DNA of 64,000 nucleotides from Brevibacillus ruminantium (GCF_023746555.1 NZ_CP098755.1:1933001-1997000), one strand, 5' to 3'; numbered from the stretch's first letter, positions 34,637 to 44,039 are shown. Numbers and translations: made by a program. Notes: generated from the letters alone by a model not told the origin.

Positions 34637-36754
34637 ATGAAGCGAGGACGCATCCGGGGATTGATGGCAGCAGTATTGCTGGTAACTTCCCTGTGGGGCG
34701 GAACATCGGCTTTCGCCGCAAGTGAAATTCGAGTCGATGCGGCTCAACCGTCTGTATCCAGTGCAGGAATTGACGTTTCCCATGATTATGCGGTTTGGAT
34801 CGTATCGGGAGAAAAAACGATTACCCTGTATGACATTCACAATCGATCCGAGAGCAAAATCGGGGACAAATCTTCCGGGAAGAAAGAACCCAGAGTAGAC
34901 GGAAAATACGTGGCTTGGATTGATGACCGCCACGGTGATGGGGATGTCTATCTTTATGATATCGATCGGAAAAAAGAGACAAGGGTGACAACCGGAAAGG
35001 TTAGCGCGGAACGACTTGATTTAGCGGAAAACATGCTTGTCTGGTCAGATAAACGTGATGGCAACATCTATCTCTACGATATCAAGAACGGTACTGAAAA
35101 ACGAGTATCCTCCAGCGGCCGTGCCACTAATCCGACAGTATCCGGCTCCTATGTAGCGTGGGAAGACAGACGTGATAGAAACGCAGATATCTATTATTAC
35201 GATATCAGCAGAAACAAAGAATTACCGGCAGTTGTTGAATCGGGGGATCAGACCAACCCATCCATTTACCTGGATGAGATCGTCTATGAGAACCACAAAG
35301 GCAGCGAGGTCAATATCTATCTTCACGAGATTGGCAGCACCAGAGACAAACGACTGTCGGATGACTCCGGAGATAACTTGCAGCCGCAGATTTACAGCAA
35401 TACCTACATGTACACAAACAATAACAAATTGTATTTCGGGAAAGTCAGCCGAGCAGATGCCAAAGTGATCGTCAAGGATGTCTATCACAGAGTCGCACCG
35501 CGTATGGCTGAAGATTATATCATTTTTATCAAAAGAGACGATGACCAAAATATGATGGTCTATCTGTATGATACGGATGAAGACGATCTCGTTCAAATCG
35601 GCGGAATGGCGGGTGAGCCGACGCAGCCAGCCGGTGATGATCGCTATGTTGTCTACATAAACGAGGCTCGCAGAGAGGCGAGTGTCGTTCTCCACGATCT
35701 GAAGAACAAGAAAAGCAAGGTGATCAGCAAGGCCAACACGCAGGCGAGCCGTCCGCTGGTTAGCAGCCCCTATGTCGTCTGGTATGATGAAGACGATGAG
35801 ACGCTGATGTCATACAACATTCGTACGGGCAAGCTGGAGAGAGCTGTAGACCGTAATGCATCTCCGGACTACAAAATGTATGAGCTTGCAGGAAATAAAC
35901 TGCTCTGGGTCGACTACGGCCGTCGTTACGATATTATGCTGACCGATTTATCTACTGGCAGGACAACAAATCTGGATTCACTCCGGGATGAACCGCTCAG
36001 TCTTGACCTCAACGAAAACTACGCGCTGTGGGTACATGGCGGTTCTCGTGACGCAACGGTCATCCTCTATGATTTCGACCGCGGTCGCGAAGAAGAAGTT
36101 CGTAGAAATATCGAAATCGAAGGCGCAAGTCTGGGAGACGATTTTGTGGTGTGGAGCGAATACTCCAACTCGACCCGCTCTTACGATCTGTTCTATTATG
36201 ACATCGATCGTCAGCGCACCAATCTGGTCCTCCGTTATAACGATAAAGATCAGATCGAACCGCAAGCATCCCGAAATGTGATTTTCTTTAAGGACAATCG
36301 CATGTCCAACAAATCGACAGATTACTATTACGAACTCTATGACATGGACAGCGATTCCTATTTGGACGAGTTGTGGTCTGAGAAAGCCAAGGTGGATCAA
36401 CCTCGTATTGGCGGAAACCGACTGGTTTGGATTGATAACCGAAATTCCACACCGGCTGTCTACACCAGCGAATTCGACAGACCGCGTTATGACGATGATG
36501 ACGATGATGATGACAACGGCGGGGTACAGCCTGGCGATTACAGAGATTATAAATTGATGGCTGCCTTGCAGGATGATGATTTTATCGACGAAATCGTTCG
36601 CTATGATCTGTCCAAACTGTACTTTGTATTTAACACAGGCACTAGCAAAGAGAAAAGCATTCTCTTTATGACAGGACTGAACGATACAGATCTGCTTTTC
36701 GATTTGATCGAGCAATCTCCTGTCGACCAAATTGTGATCCGAGCATATAAGTGA
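34637..36754 (+). CDS. Secreted beta-propeller protein
   Basis: The 705-residue protein has a signal peptide (MKRGRIRGLMAAVLLVTSL, then GTSAFAA) and some ten to twelve repeats of ~45 residues with the form 'Y-V-A-W-x-D-x-R...D-I-Y-L-Y-D', as in WIDDRHGDGDVYLYDI, WSDKRDGNIYLYDI and WEDRRDRNADIYYYDI. These are TolB/WD-like propeller blades. After an Asp-rich linker (~residues 615-626) comes an ~80-residue C-terminal domain. The protein probably acts at the cell surface as a binding scaffold. The ATG at 34637 follows GAGGGGGA. No enzymatic motif is visible. Confidence 0.78.
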   Translation: MKRGRIRGLMAAVLLVTSLWGGTSAFAASEIRVDAAQPSVSSAGIDVSHDYAVWIVSGEKTITLYDIHNRSESKIGDKSSGKKEPRVDGKYVAWIDDRHGDGDVYLYDIDRKKETRVTTGKVSAERLDLAENMLVWSDKRDGNIYLYDIKNGTEKRVSSSGRATNPTVSGSYVAWEDRRDRNADIYYYDISRNKELPAVVESGDQTNPSIYLDEIVYENHKGSEVNIYLHEIGSTRDKRLSDDSGDNLQPQIYSNTYMYTNNNKLYFGKVSRADAKVIVKDVYHRVAPRMAEDYIIFIKRDDDQNMMVYLYDTDEDDLVQIGGMAGEPTQPAGDDRYVVYINEARREASVVLHDLKNKKSKVISKANTQASRPLVSSPYVVWYDEDDETLMSYNIRTGKLERAVDRNASPDYKMYELAGNKLLWVDYGRRYDIMLTDLSTGRTTNLDSLRDEPLSLDLNENYALWVHGGSRDATVILYDFDRGREEEVRRNIEIEGASLGDDFVVWSEYSNSTRSYDLFYYDIDRQRTNLVLRYNDKDQIEPQASRNVIFFKDNRMSNKSTDYYYELYDMDSDSYLDELWSEKAKVDQPRIGGNRLVWIDNRNSTPAVYTSEFDRPRYDDDDDDDDNGGVQPGDYRDYKLMAALQDDDFIDEIVRYDLSKLYFVFNTGTSKEKSILFMTGLNDTDLLFDLIEQSPVDQIVIRAYK

Positions 36755-36758
36755 TAAG

Positions 36759-36799
36759 AAAAGCAGGCAAACGGGACATTCCCGAATGCCTGCTTTTTT
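36759..36799. terminator. Bidirectional terminator after the propeller gene
   Basis: AAAAGCAGGC and GCCTGCTTTT with an inner GGGA/TCCC pair are followed by T residues on the + strand; A residues on the left allow it to serve the - strand gene as well. Confidence 0.85.
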
Positions 36800-36800
36800 C

Positions 36801-38801
36801 TTACCGTACATCAGTGTCCCGGCGTAGCTTCGGTAGACAAAAATACGGATAGGTGAGCGCAAGGGCGAGTAAAAAAAGCAACGCGCCTACATATGCGGGC
36901 AGCAAATGAAGAAAGTCGGTATACCCCACAGCGAAATGAATGCCGATTCCCGAAGTGAAGCCGGGCAACCCCCCGAGAAACAATGCCCACCAGACCCAAG
37001 CCTCCCCCTGGCGAAATCCCCAGAGGCTGATCAAAAGCACAGCGATTCCCACAGAAAACAGGGCGCCGCCAAATCCGGCCCGATCGTGGGCGATCAAAGG
37101 AATCAGGCGGTCATTATAGGCTGCTAAAAGTTCAGGAGTGGCACATAAAAAAGCCAAATCCTGAGGGACGAATACATGGGTAATGCCGATGAGCGAAATG
37201 ACCAGCCCCGCGCCGGTCAAACCGCAGCCGATGATGACAAAAAGGAGCTGTCCCCACAGACTTCTTCGCCAGTCCGCATCATTAAAGACTTGTGGAGGCA
37301 GACGTGTTAGCTGTTTATCCGCTGATTGCGTCAAGGACAGCAAGAAGAAGGGGAGTAACAACAGGGCTAAAACGGCGTGCAAGATATCAAAATAGCCGTA
37401 CCCGATAAACAGAAAAAAGCTGAGAAATCCAATTGTTCCGGATGCCAGCAATGTCTGTCTTGCCCAGTGCAAGTGACGGCGTAAACCAAATCCAGACAAC
37501 AGGCTATAGAGGACACCGATGGAGATCATCGTGCCGGCCAAACTGATTCGATCATGGGACATAAACGGCAAAATCTGCGGGTTGGCCAGGGCAAGCTCAT
37601 CCGCGCGCATACCCAAAAATGCCTCATCATAAGGAAGGACGACACTGGTCACAGCAACCAGGAGAGCGAGCGCTCCCCCTGCGATCATCCCGATCCCAAG
37701 CAGGACACCGGCAAGCCAGCGCCAACTGTTTCGCAGTGAGAATGTCGACGAAGCCTCTGTCTTAATCTGCTCTGGACAGGTGTTTTGCCATACAGCTTCA
37801 TTGATCCGTTTGGGGAGGCCGGGGCCGGAAAAGACCAGGCCACTGTGAAGCTGTACAAAATCAGCTCCGGCTCGATAAAAATCGAGTGCATCGGCCGGTT
37901 CGATGATCCCTCCAGAACCGATGATGGGCATATCCGGATACCGATTGCGAATCCACTGAACCAGCGCAATGCTTTTTTCTTTGGTAGGGCCGCCCGTGAG
38001 ATAACCATGGCACAGATGATGATTGGGTGTGTCCTCCGACGCACTTTGAGAAGACGATGTAGCCGGAAGGCCGCCTGAAACCAGAACACCGGCGATCCCT
38101 GCCTGCAGAGCGGACTCCAGTAGGCATTCTGCATCTTCTGGTGAGATGCCGGGCGTCAACACAAGCAGCATGGGGACGGTAGTTTCGTGGGAGAGCAAAG
38201 CGAGGTGCTCCCTCCAACCTGCCTGATCCCAGCCATCATGGAGACATTGCTGGCTTGTATCCAAAGTAAAGAACTGGCAATAGGGTGAAAGCATCTCCAT
38301 CATTTCCCTGCGCTCCAGTGCTGCTTCCTGCGGGGAGGAGCCCGGTTGAAAAGAAAGTCGCGCTCCGAGCGGAACATCTACCCGCTTGCTTTTTTTAAGA
38401 CGTTCAATTAGTTGCTTAACACCTGTATTCGCCCTGGGAACGGGATAAAAGAGAGAGGCCTCTTGTACATGCCGAAGGATCGGTTCCGCTTCTGCGATTG
38501 CATCCCTGGTTACGGGGCCCAATTCCACATAGCCAAAGCCAAATTGCGACAAAGCAGACAGTGCCCGGGCATCTGGGTCAAGTCCTGCCCCCAGACCGAC
38601 AGGAGTTGAAAAGGTGATTCCCCAATGCTCCCGCCCAAGTTCAGCAGGCGGCTTCATATGCCCCATCAGTTCAATGATTGAAGGGCCTCCGGGACATTTT
38701 GCCAGCGTCCCAATCGCATTCAGTGTCAATTGCCGGGCCACTCTCGCTGGCAGAGAAAAAAGAAACGGACGGAACAGCGTTTGATAGGACCAATCAGGCA
38801 T
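36801..38801 (-). CDS. Dihydroorotate dehydrogenase-like domain fused to a membrane domain
   Basis: The 666-residue protein has an N-terminal PyrD class 2-like TIM barrel (residues ~1-345) and a C-terminal half of seven to eight membrane helices. FMN-phosphate-binding blocks are kept (GGPTKEKSIAL, IIGSGGIIEPADALDFYRAGADFVQLHSG, here quoted as IIGSGGI and RAGADFVQLHSG). However, the catalytic NxSSPNTPG loop reads LDTSQQCLHDG, the Lys of VLVKIAPD is lost (LLVLTPG), and the TNT motif is SGG, so dihydroorotate oxidation is doubtful. The membrane half holds two copies of a unit ending 'F..HDR..(L/F)GG..(F/I)S(V/I)G'. The ATG at 38801 has GGAGG nine bases upstream. It may be a flavin-binding membrane sensor or oxidoreductase. 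Confidence 0.7.
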   Translation of the reverse strand: MPDWSYQTLFRPFLFSLPARVARQLTLNAIGTLAKCPGGPSIIELMGHMKPPAELGREHWGITFSTPVGLGAGLDPDARALSALSQFGFGYVELGPVTRDAIAEAEPILRHVQEASLFYPVPRANTGVKQLIERLKKSKRVDVPLGARLSFQPGSSPQEAALERREMMEMLSPYCQFFTLDTSQQCLHDGWDQAGWREHLALLSHETTVPMLLVLTPGISPEDAECLLESALQAGIAGVLVSGGLPATSSSQSASEDTPNHHLCHGYLTGGPTKEKSIALVQWIRNRYPDMPIIGSGGIIEPADALDFYRAGADFVQLHSGLVFSGPGLPKRINEAVWQNTCPEQIKTEASSTFSLRNSWRWLAGVLLGIGMIAGGALALLVAVTSVVLPYDEAFLGMRADELALANPQILPFMSHDRISLAGTMISIGVLYSLLSGFGLRRHLHWARQTLLASGTIGFLSFFLFIGYGYFDILHAVLALLLLPFFLLSLTQSADKQLTRLPPQVFNDADWRRSLWGQLLFVIIGCGLTGAGLVISLIGITHVFVPQDLAFLCATPELLAAYNDRLIPLIAHDRAGFGGALFSVGIAVLLISLWGFRQGEAWVWWALFLGGLPGFTSGIGIHFAVGYTDFLHLLPAYVGALLFLLALALTYPYFCLPKLRRDTDVR

Positions 38802-38860
38802 GGGTATAATCCTCCAAGTATTCCCACTTTTCCTTATCATATCAGAAAACAGTCGACCAA

Positions 38861-38898
38861 AGAAAAACTGCCGCTCCACGAAAGGGTCGGCAGTTTTA
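38861..38898 (-). terminator. Terminator of the speA-like gene
   Basis: On the - strand AAAACTGCC and GGCAGTTTTT flank a short loop and are followed by CTTT. Confidence 0.75.
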
Positions 38899-38901
38899 TT
38901 A

Positions 38902-40371
38902 TCAAGAGATGGCTGTCTGGCGCTTGACGACCTTCACAGTTTGCAGCGTTTCATCCTCTGGTCCCTGTACGGGAAGGCCTACGCGGATATTCTCTTGAAT
39001 ATAGGTAATATTTTCTTCGCTGATCATCTCTCCCGGCAAAAAGATCGGGATGCCTGGAGGATAGACCATGATGAATTCCGTAATGACACGTCCGACGGCT
39101 TCCACCAAGGGAATTGTCTCCGTTTCCGCATAAAAGGCATCGCGCGGAGTCATGGACAGGATGGGAATCTTGGGCAGGGCAATCGTAGGTTTATCCTCTG
39201 CTTGAGCGTGAGCAAATTCTACAGAAAGATCACGCAGCGCATGAACCAGCGCCTGGATGGATTCCTCGGTATCTCCGGCTGTCACGAAGCAAAGTATATT
39301 GTACAGATCGCTCATCTCGACCTCGATATTGTATTTCGAGCGAAGCCAGTTTTCCACTTCCCAACCCGTGATGCCCAGATCGCGAACGTGAATCAACAGC
39401 TTGGTCGGGTCCATGGCAAAAGTAGCGGGTGTTCCGAGAATTTCCCTGCCGACACAGTGAATCCGCGGAATTTCATTGATCATCTCCCGTGCCTTATTTG
39501 CCATCGTCATCGCTGTATCGGTCAGCATTCTGCCGTTGATGGCCATATGCTGCCGGGCCATGTCCAGAGAGGCCAACAGGATATACGAGGTTGAGGTCGT
39601 CGTCAGCATGCTCATGACAGTCTTGACCCGATCCACGTCAACCAATCCTTCGCGGACGTTCAGAATCGAGGTTTGGGTCAAAGAGCCGCCCAGCTTGTGT
39701 ACGCTGGTAGCAGCCATATCCGCACCTGCTTGCATGGCGGAAATGGGAAGCTCCTCGTGAAAATGAATATGCACGCCATGTGCTTCATCCACCAAGACAG
39801 GTATTTCATAGTTATGGGCCGTACGCACGATTTCCCTTAGATCTCCTGCGATGCCAAAATAGGTAGGATTGATTACCAGCAGTGCAGCGGCATCGGGATG
39901 TTTTTGCAACGCTTTCTGTACAGCCTTCACGGTAATCCCGTGAGAAATGCCCAAGCGCTCGTCCATCACTGGATGAATAAAAATAGGGATCGCTCCAGCA
40001 AAAATAATGGCAGCCATTATCGATTTGTGGACATTGCGAGGGACGATAATTTTGTCGCCAGGGTTGCAGGTAGCCATGATCATAGCCATGATGGCACCGC
40101 TTGTTCCCTGCACGGAAAAAAAGGTATGATCAGCGCCGAACGCTTCAGCGGCAAGCTCTTGTGCTTCCTTGATCATTGCCTTGGGATGATGAAGGTCATC
40201 CAAAGGGGCAATGTTGATGAGGTCAATCGACAGAGCATTGTCTCCCATAAATGTGCGGAAATCCGGGTGCATGCCCATGCCCTTTTTATGACCAGGGATG
40301 TGAAATTGAATGGGGTTCTTTCGAGCGTGCTCCAGCAACCCGCTAAACAGAGGAGTTCTCTTTTGTCTCAT
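38902..40371 (-). CDS. speA: Orn/Lys/Arg decarboxylase, SpeA (arginine decarboxylase) type
   Basis: The 489-residue PLP enzyme is of the fold-type I decarboxylase family without the N-terminal wing domain, the same length as B. subtilis SpeA. Motifs include FHIPGHKKG, FFSVQGTSGAIMAMI, the PLP Asp in VLVDEAHGVHIHF and the Schiff-base Lys in ATSVHKLGGSLTQTS; a C-terminal decarboxylase domain follows. SpeA makes agmatine from arginine for polyamine synthesis; ornithine or lysine as substrate cannot be excluded. GTGAGGCG lies upstream of the ATG at 40371. speD, the aminopropyl-donor gene, lies 5 kb away. Confidence 0.87.
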   Translation of the reverse strand: MRQKRTPLFSGLLEHARKNPIQFHIPGHKKGMGMHPDFRTFMGDNALSIDLINIAPLDDLHHPKAMIKEAQELAAEAFGADHTFFSVQGTSGAIMAMIMATCNPGDKIIVPRNVHKSIMAAIIFAGAIPIFIHPVMDERLGISHGITVKAVQKALQKHPDAAALLVINPTYFGIAGDLREIVRTAHNYEIPVLVDEAHGVHIHFHEELPISAMQAGADMAATSVHKLGGSLTQTSILNVREGLVDVDRVKTVMSMLTTTSTSYILLASLDMARQHMAINGRMLTDTAMTMANKAREMINEIPRIHCVGREILGTPATFAMDPTKLLIHVRDLGITGWEVENWLRSKYNIEVEMSDLYNILCFVTAGDTEESIQALVHALRDLSVEFAHAQAEDKPTIALPKIPILSMTPRDAFYAETETIPLVEAVGRVITEFIMVYPPGIPIFLPGEMISEENITYIQENIRVGLPVQGPEDETLQTVKVVKRQTAIS

Positions 40372-40535
40372 ATGATCGCCTCACTTTGCAAAAGAAATAA
40401 AGGGTAAAAAACAAACAAATTGAGTATAGCAAAATGAAGGGGGAAAGCAAGCGAATTTTTCATCCAAAATTGATCGATCGGGCAGGAGTTCTCCGCTTGG
40501 CCGAGAAGTGAATGAGTGTGTGAGGTGAAGCCCTT

Positions 40536-41498
40536 ATGAAAACAAGAGTAACGGAACTTCTTCAGGTAAAGTATCCAGTCGTTCAAGGGGGATTGGCCTA
40601 TCTGGCGTATGCCGATCTGGCTGCTGCTGTCTCCAATGCAGGCGGCCTGGGACAAATTACGGCTATGTCTTTGCCCTCTCCCGAAGCCTTGCGAGAAGAG
40701 ATTCGCAAAATCAAAAGTCTCACAGACAAGCCGTTTGGCGTCAATTTTGCCATCGGTCAGCACGGACGTCCCTATGAATCGATGCTGGATGCGGCATTGG
40801 AGGAAGGCATCAAGGTGATTTCCGTAACGGGAGGAAATCCCGAGCCACTGATCAGGCGAACAGAAGGTCTTGATGTGAAAACGCTGGTGCTGGTAGCTTC
40901 CGTTCGCCAAGCGCAAAAAGCCGAGTCAATCGGGGCGGATGCTGTCATGGCTGTGGGCCAAGAAGGTGGCGGCCATCTCGGACGAGACGACATCGGAACT
41001 TTCGTGCTGATCCCGCGTGTAGTCGATTCTGTCCGCATCCCTGTGCTGGCAAGCGGCGGGATTGGTGACGGTCGAGGCATAGTGGCAGCGCTTGCACTTG
41101 GTGCGGAGGGAGTGGAGATGGGGACGCGGTTCATCGCGACGGAAGAGTGCGTTCACGCCCACCCTGCTTACAAGAGTGCTTTGATCAAAGGAACGGAGCA
41201 TGACACGACCGTGATCAAACGAACGCTGGGAACACCTGCGCGAGTCGTACGAACTCCTGGTTCTGACCAGATTTTAGAGCTGGAGGGCAAAGGGGCCGGC
41301 TTTGAGGAATTAAAACCGTACATCAGCGGGGAACGTAATCGCCGGTTCATCTACGAAGGTGACGAACAGGAAGGCTTCGGATGGGCAGGACAGGTTATCG
41401 GTCTTATCGAGGATGTCCCGCGAGTGCAGACACTGTTTGAACGCATGTTCCGCGAGGTTGAGGAACGGCTGGCTTTTCTCAACCAAAGTATGGAATGA
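40536..41498 (+). CDS. Nitronate monooxygenase / FabK-like flavoprotein
   Basis: The 320-residue TIM barrel belongs to the nitronate monooxygenase/2-nitropropane dioxygenase family: YPVVQGGLAYLAYADLAAAV, NAGGLGQITA, GVNFAIG, the catalytic-His block GQEGGGHLG, IPVLASGGIGDG and GVEMGTRFIATEE. These enzymes bind FMN and oxidise alkyl nitronates; the related FabK reduces enoyl-ACP. The His in GGHLG favours the former. GTGAGGTG precedes the ATG at 40536. It is divergent from the SpeA-like gene. Confidence 0.82.
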   Translation: MKTRVTELLQVKYPVVQGGLAYLAYADLAAAVSNAGGLGQITAMSLPSPEALREEIRKIKSLTDKPFGVNFAIGQHGRPYESMLDAALEEGIKVISVTGGNPEPLIRRTEGLDVKTLVLVASVRQAQKAESIGADAVMAVGQEGGGHLGRDDIGTFVLIPRVVDSVRIPVLASGGIGDGRGIVAALALGAEGVEMGTRFIATEECVHAHPAYKSALIKGTEHDTTVIKRTLGTPARVVRTPGSDQILELEGKGAGFEELKPYISGERNRRFIYEGDEQEGFGWAGQVIGLIEDVPRVQTLFERMFREVEERLAFLNQSME

Positions 41499-41617
41499 CA
41501 GTTGGAAATTTTTTCAGTAGTCGCGGATGACGGGGATGAGGTAGAAAGTCAAAAGAACAGGCATGCGCATTTCAGATGAAAGCGGACCTGTTCTCTTGCA
41601 TATACCTTCAATAATCC

Positions 41618-42265
41618 CTACCGAGAGGCGCTGACGGTGCCCTGCTTGCCGAGCTGGTACAGCTTGGCGAGAGTCGAAAACGTTTCATCCATTCGCTTCA
41701 GCAGCTTGTCACCGTCACGAAGTAGGGGATTATGCCGATCAATCGTAAACCCACAAAGGAGTTCGGCTTTTTTCACACGCTGCAGTCTGTCGATCATCTG
41801 CGCTACTCCTTCCCGTCCCAAGACAGCTTGAGTGGTGCTTTCCGGTTGCATATGATCCGGTGACCAGCGGAAATCGTCGGGAATGGTCGCCATGATTTCA
41901 TCCAGATGCTCGGCCATAGACTGGCTAATCCCTTCCTTAAAAGGCGATTCATAGATGACAGCATACCAGACGAACAGATGAGTTCCCCACAAGCCTACCT
42001 GAAAATGTGGGTGTTTCTTGTATCCGCGTTTGTCACCAGCCCAAGCCACCCAGGTATCATTGGGAGGATTCACAGTTCTTCGTGCATGCTTGGCTACGTG
42101 AAAAAACATCTCTTCTCCGGTTAAAGCAGACAGGGAGGCAGCGAAATGCTGACCGAGGAATTCCAGCTTGGGACGAATCTGACTGATAATTCCCTGCATT
42201 CGGTCATCCAGGCCCTCAATTGAAAATACATCAAAATCTTTTTCATGAAATCCTGTAAAAGACAT
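41618..42265 (-). CDS. UPF0637 (YktB/DUF1054) family protein
   Basis: The 215-residue protein matches the YktB family: FTGFHEKDFDVFSIEGLDDR, then GEEMFFHVAKHARRTVNPPN, DTWVAWAGDKRGYKKHPHFQ and VGLWGTHLFVWYAVIYE. The function is unknown, although the family is conserved in Bacillaceae. AGGTGGAAAG lies upstream of the ATG at 42265. It is a single-gene unit. Confidence 0.85.
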   Translation of the reverse strand: MSFTGFHEKDFDVFSIEGLDDRMQGIISQIRPKLEFLGQHFAASLSALTGEEMFFHVAKHARRTVNPPNDTWVAWAGDKRGYKKHPHFQVGLWGTHLFVWYAVIYESPFKEGISQSMAEHLDEIMATIPDDFRWSPDHMQPESTTQAVLGREGVAQMIDRLQRVKKAELLCGFTIDRHNPLLRDGDKLLKRMDETFSTLAKLYQLGKQGTVSASR

Positions 42266-42305
42266 GGTTATCTTTCCACCTCGTATCTGGCGTTATGTAG
42301 GGAAT

Positions 42306-42323
42306 CGCCCGTATAAACGGGCG
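42306..42323. repeat. Perfect inverted repeat upstream of the yktB-type gene
   Basis: CGCCCGT and ACGGGCG surround a four-base centre, about 40 bp upstream of the - strand start. It may be an operator or an RNA hairpin. Nothing else is apparent in 42266-42491. Confidence 0.3.
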
Positions 42324-42491
42324 GATATCTTTGGCAAAAGAGCTTGGAATCCTCCATATAATAACATAAGACACCAGCAAAAAACATGACGGAGAAACGA
42401 ATAGCAAAAGCGGATGGAGAATAATATGATATACCACTCACTCCCGTAAGCAGGTGTATTTATCTGAGTATTCTGCGAATGGGGGGATAGG

Positions 42492-43091
42492 ATGACAGAT
42501 GGGAAGGAACTGGAGTATTGCAATCTGGCTGTCTGGTTTGATCGCAAGACATTGCACGCGATGATGCACGCTTTGGTCGACACTGGAGCAATTGTCACCT
42601 GGAAGGAGACACAGGAACAATTTTCTTTTCTCGTATGCAACCAAGAAAACAGGTCGGAATGGAGATTGGATCGTGTTAACGGCTTTTACAAATGGCAACA
42701 GCCAGACTGCTCACTCCAGGACACCCGGATGGCCCTCGTGCTTTATCGCTTTATCCAAAGGGCCAAAGGTCATGTGATCGTGAAGATGATCCATGACAGC
42801 GGGGTACTGGTAAAGCACATTCGGTATGGGGAAGCCGTCAAAATCGTAGAGATAAAAGGAGCTGAGAAAAAAGTGATCTACGAAAAAGCATGCAGTGTGA
42901 CCATGGATCAGGTGATCGCCGCCCTCAAACGCCGTGACGCAGAAGAACGTATCCCCGTTTTACGATTGGAGTTGGATTACGAACTGGCCACCTTGTACGA
43001 CGCCTTGCAAGCAAAGGATACGGTACAGGTTCGCAGATCGACCGAACGCTTGAAGCAGCTCCGCAAGGAAATGCTGCTTTTGGAAGCTTGA
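42492..43091 (+). CDS. Hypothetical protein (199 aa)
   Basis: The ATG at 42492 has a G-rich site upstream (GGGGGGATAGG). The soluble product is mixed alpha/beta: LAVWFDRKTLHAMMHALVDT, VTWKETQEQFSFLVC, WRLDRVNGFYKW, and after residue ~85 HVIVKMIHDSGVLVKHIRYG and VTMDQVIAALKRRDAEERIP. The C-terminal ~45 residues are helical and charged (YDALQAKDTVQVRRSTERLK). I do not recognise a domain. It is followed by a terminator, so it is probably monocistronic. Confidence 0.6.
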   Translation: MTDGKELEYCNLAVWFDRKTLHAMMHALVDTGAIVTWKETQEQFSFLVCNQENRSEWRLDRVNGFYKWQQPDCSLQDTRMALVLYRFIQRAKGHVIVKMIHDSGVLVKHIRYGEAVKIVEIKGAEKKVIYEKACSVTMDQVIAALKRRDAEERIPVLRLELDYELATLYDALQAKDTVQVRRSTERLKQLRKEMLLLEA

Positions 43092-43176
43092 CTGAACCAG
43101 TAGTGATGAAGTTGATGAGTTGATGAGTGGAGGCAAGAACAAATCCGATGATGGCTAGACATGTGAAAAAGGAATA

Positions 43177-43215
43177 AAAGAGCGGCATCTCGAATCGAGA
43201 GTGTCGCTTTTTTTG
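43177..43215 (+). terminator. Terminator after the 199-aa gene
   Basis: GCGGCATCTCG and CGAGAGTGTCGC form a stem with mismatches and a three-base loop, followed by seven T residues. Confidence 0.8.
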
Positions 43216-43308
43216 ATTTCATTTTCCTGCTGGCTCTGGACAAGGTTACAATGGGGGAAGGAAAACAAATGAAGCAGGATGAACGAGTGAGGGGAGGGGA
43301 ACGCGATC

Positions 43309-43962
43309 GTGTGGCAATCGATTTACCGCCAGCTTGAGAGGGCATTCCCAGATTTTCAGGTGGAGAGCTGGTGGGGAATGGCAGACCCGTTCAGCCGTGT
43401 AGTCGGCAGCATTCTCGTACAAAATACAAACTGGAGCAACGTGGTGAAGGCGCTGGAGCGCATGGATGCAGCCGGAATACTTTTTCCCGAAAAACTTTTG
43501 CTCCTGTCAGCCGAGGAGCTTCAGGAAATCATTCGGCCCGCCGGTTTTCAACGGGCCAAAAGCGCATGCCTGCTGCAGATTTCCCGCTGGATCGTCCAAA
43601 AAGGCGGGATGGAGGTTATTCGCAAGAGCAACGAATCAGGGGAACAGCTTCGGCGACAACTGCTCGCAATGAAAGGTATCGGAGAAGAAACGGCCGATAC
43701 GATCCTTGCCTATGCCCTCGACCGTCCTTCGATTTCGGGCGATGCCTACACGCGCCGCCTGTGGTTGCGCCTGACGGGAGAATCATGTACCTACGGGCAA
43801 ATCCGCATGGCAATTCAAGCCGAAATTGAAGAGCTCCAGGACCTGCAGCGCCTCCACGGACTAATCGTTGAGCACGGCAAAGAATTCTGTAAAAAGCGTC
43901 AGCCGCAGTGCGGAAAATGCCTCTTCTCAGAAAAATGCCGGAGTGCCTCGATTCCCATTTGA
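43309..43962 (+). CDS. HhH-GPD DNA glycosylase, endonuclease III-related (MagIII-like)
   Basis: The 217-residue protein has the endonuclease III layout: SILVQNTNWSNVVKALE, the helix-hairpin-helix AMKGIGEETADTILAYAL, the catalytic Asp in SGDAYTRRLW, and a C-terminal [4Fe-4S] site CX6CX2CX5C (residues ~197-213). The lyase Lys of true Nth (LPGVGRKTA) is replaced by Glu (GIGEETA), so a monofunctional glycosylase without AP-lyase activity is expected, as for MagIII (COG2231), which removes alkylated bases. The GTG start at 43309 follows GGGGAGGGG. It belongs to base-excision repair together with nfo at 49931. Confidence 0.8.
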   Translation: MWQSIYRQLERAFPDFQVESWWGMADPFSRVVGSILVQNTNWSNVVKALERMDAAGILFPEKLLLLSAEELQEIIRPAGFQRAKSACLLQISRWIVQKGGMEVIRKSNESGEQLRRQLLAMKGIGEETADTILAYALDRPSISGDAYTRRLWLRLTGESCTYGQIRMAIQAEIEELQDLQRLHGLIVEHGKEFCKKRQPQCGKCLFSEKCRSASIPI

Positions 43963-44039
43963 ATTGGCTAGTACCAGAGTTGTACAATAGAAGAGGATTT
44001 TTGGCCTTCGGGCCCCAGTAGAAAGGAAGTAAACGATAC

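Noticed and set aside
35978..36862. A 294-codon - strand frame in the propeller gene.
   Set aside because: It is antisense to a signal-peptide-bearing repeat protein; Ile/Val-rich stretches arise from the Asp/Tyr codons of the propeller.
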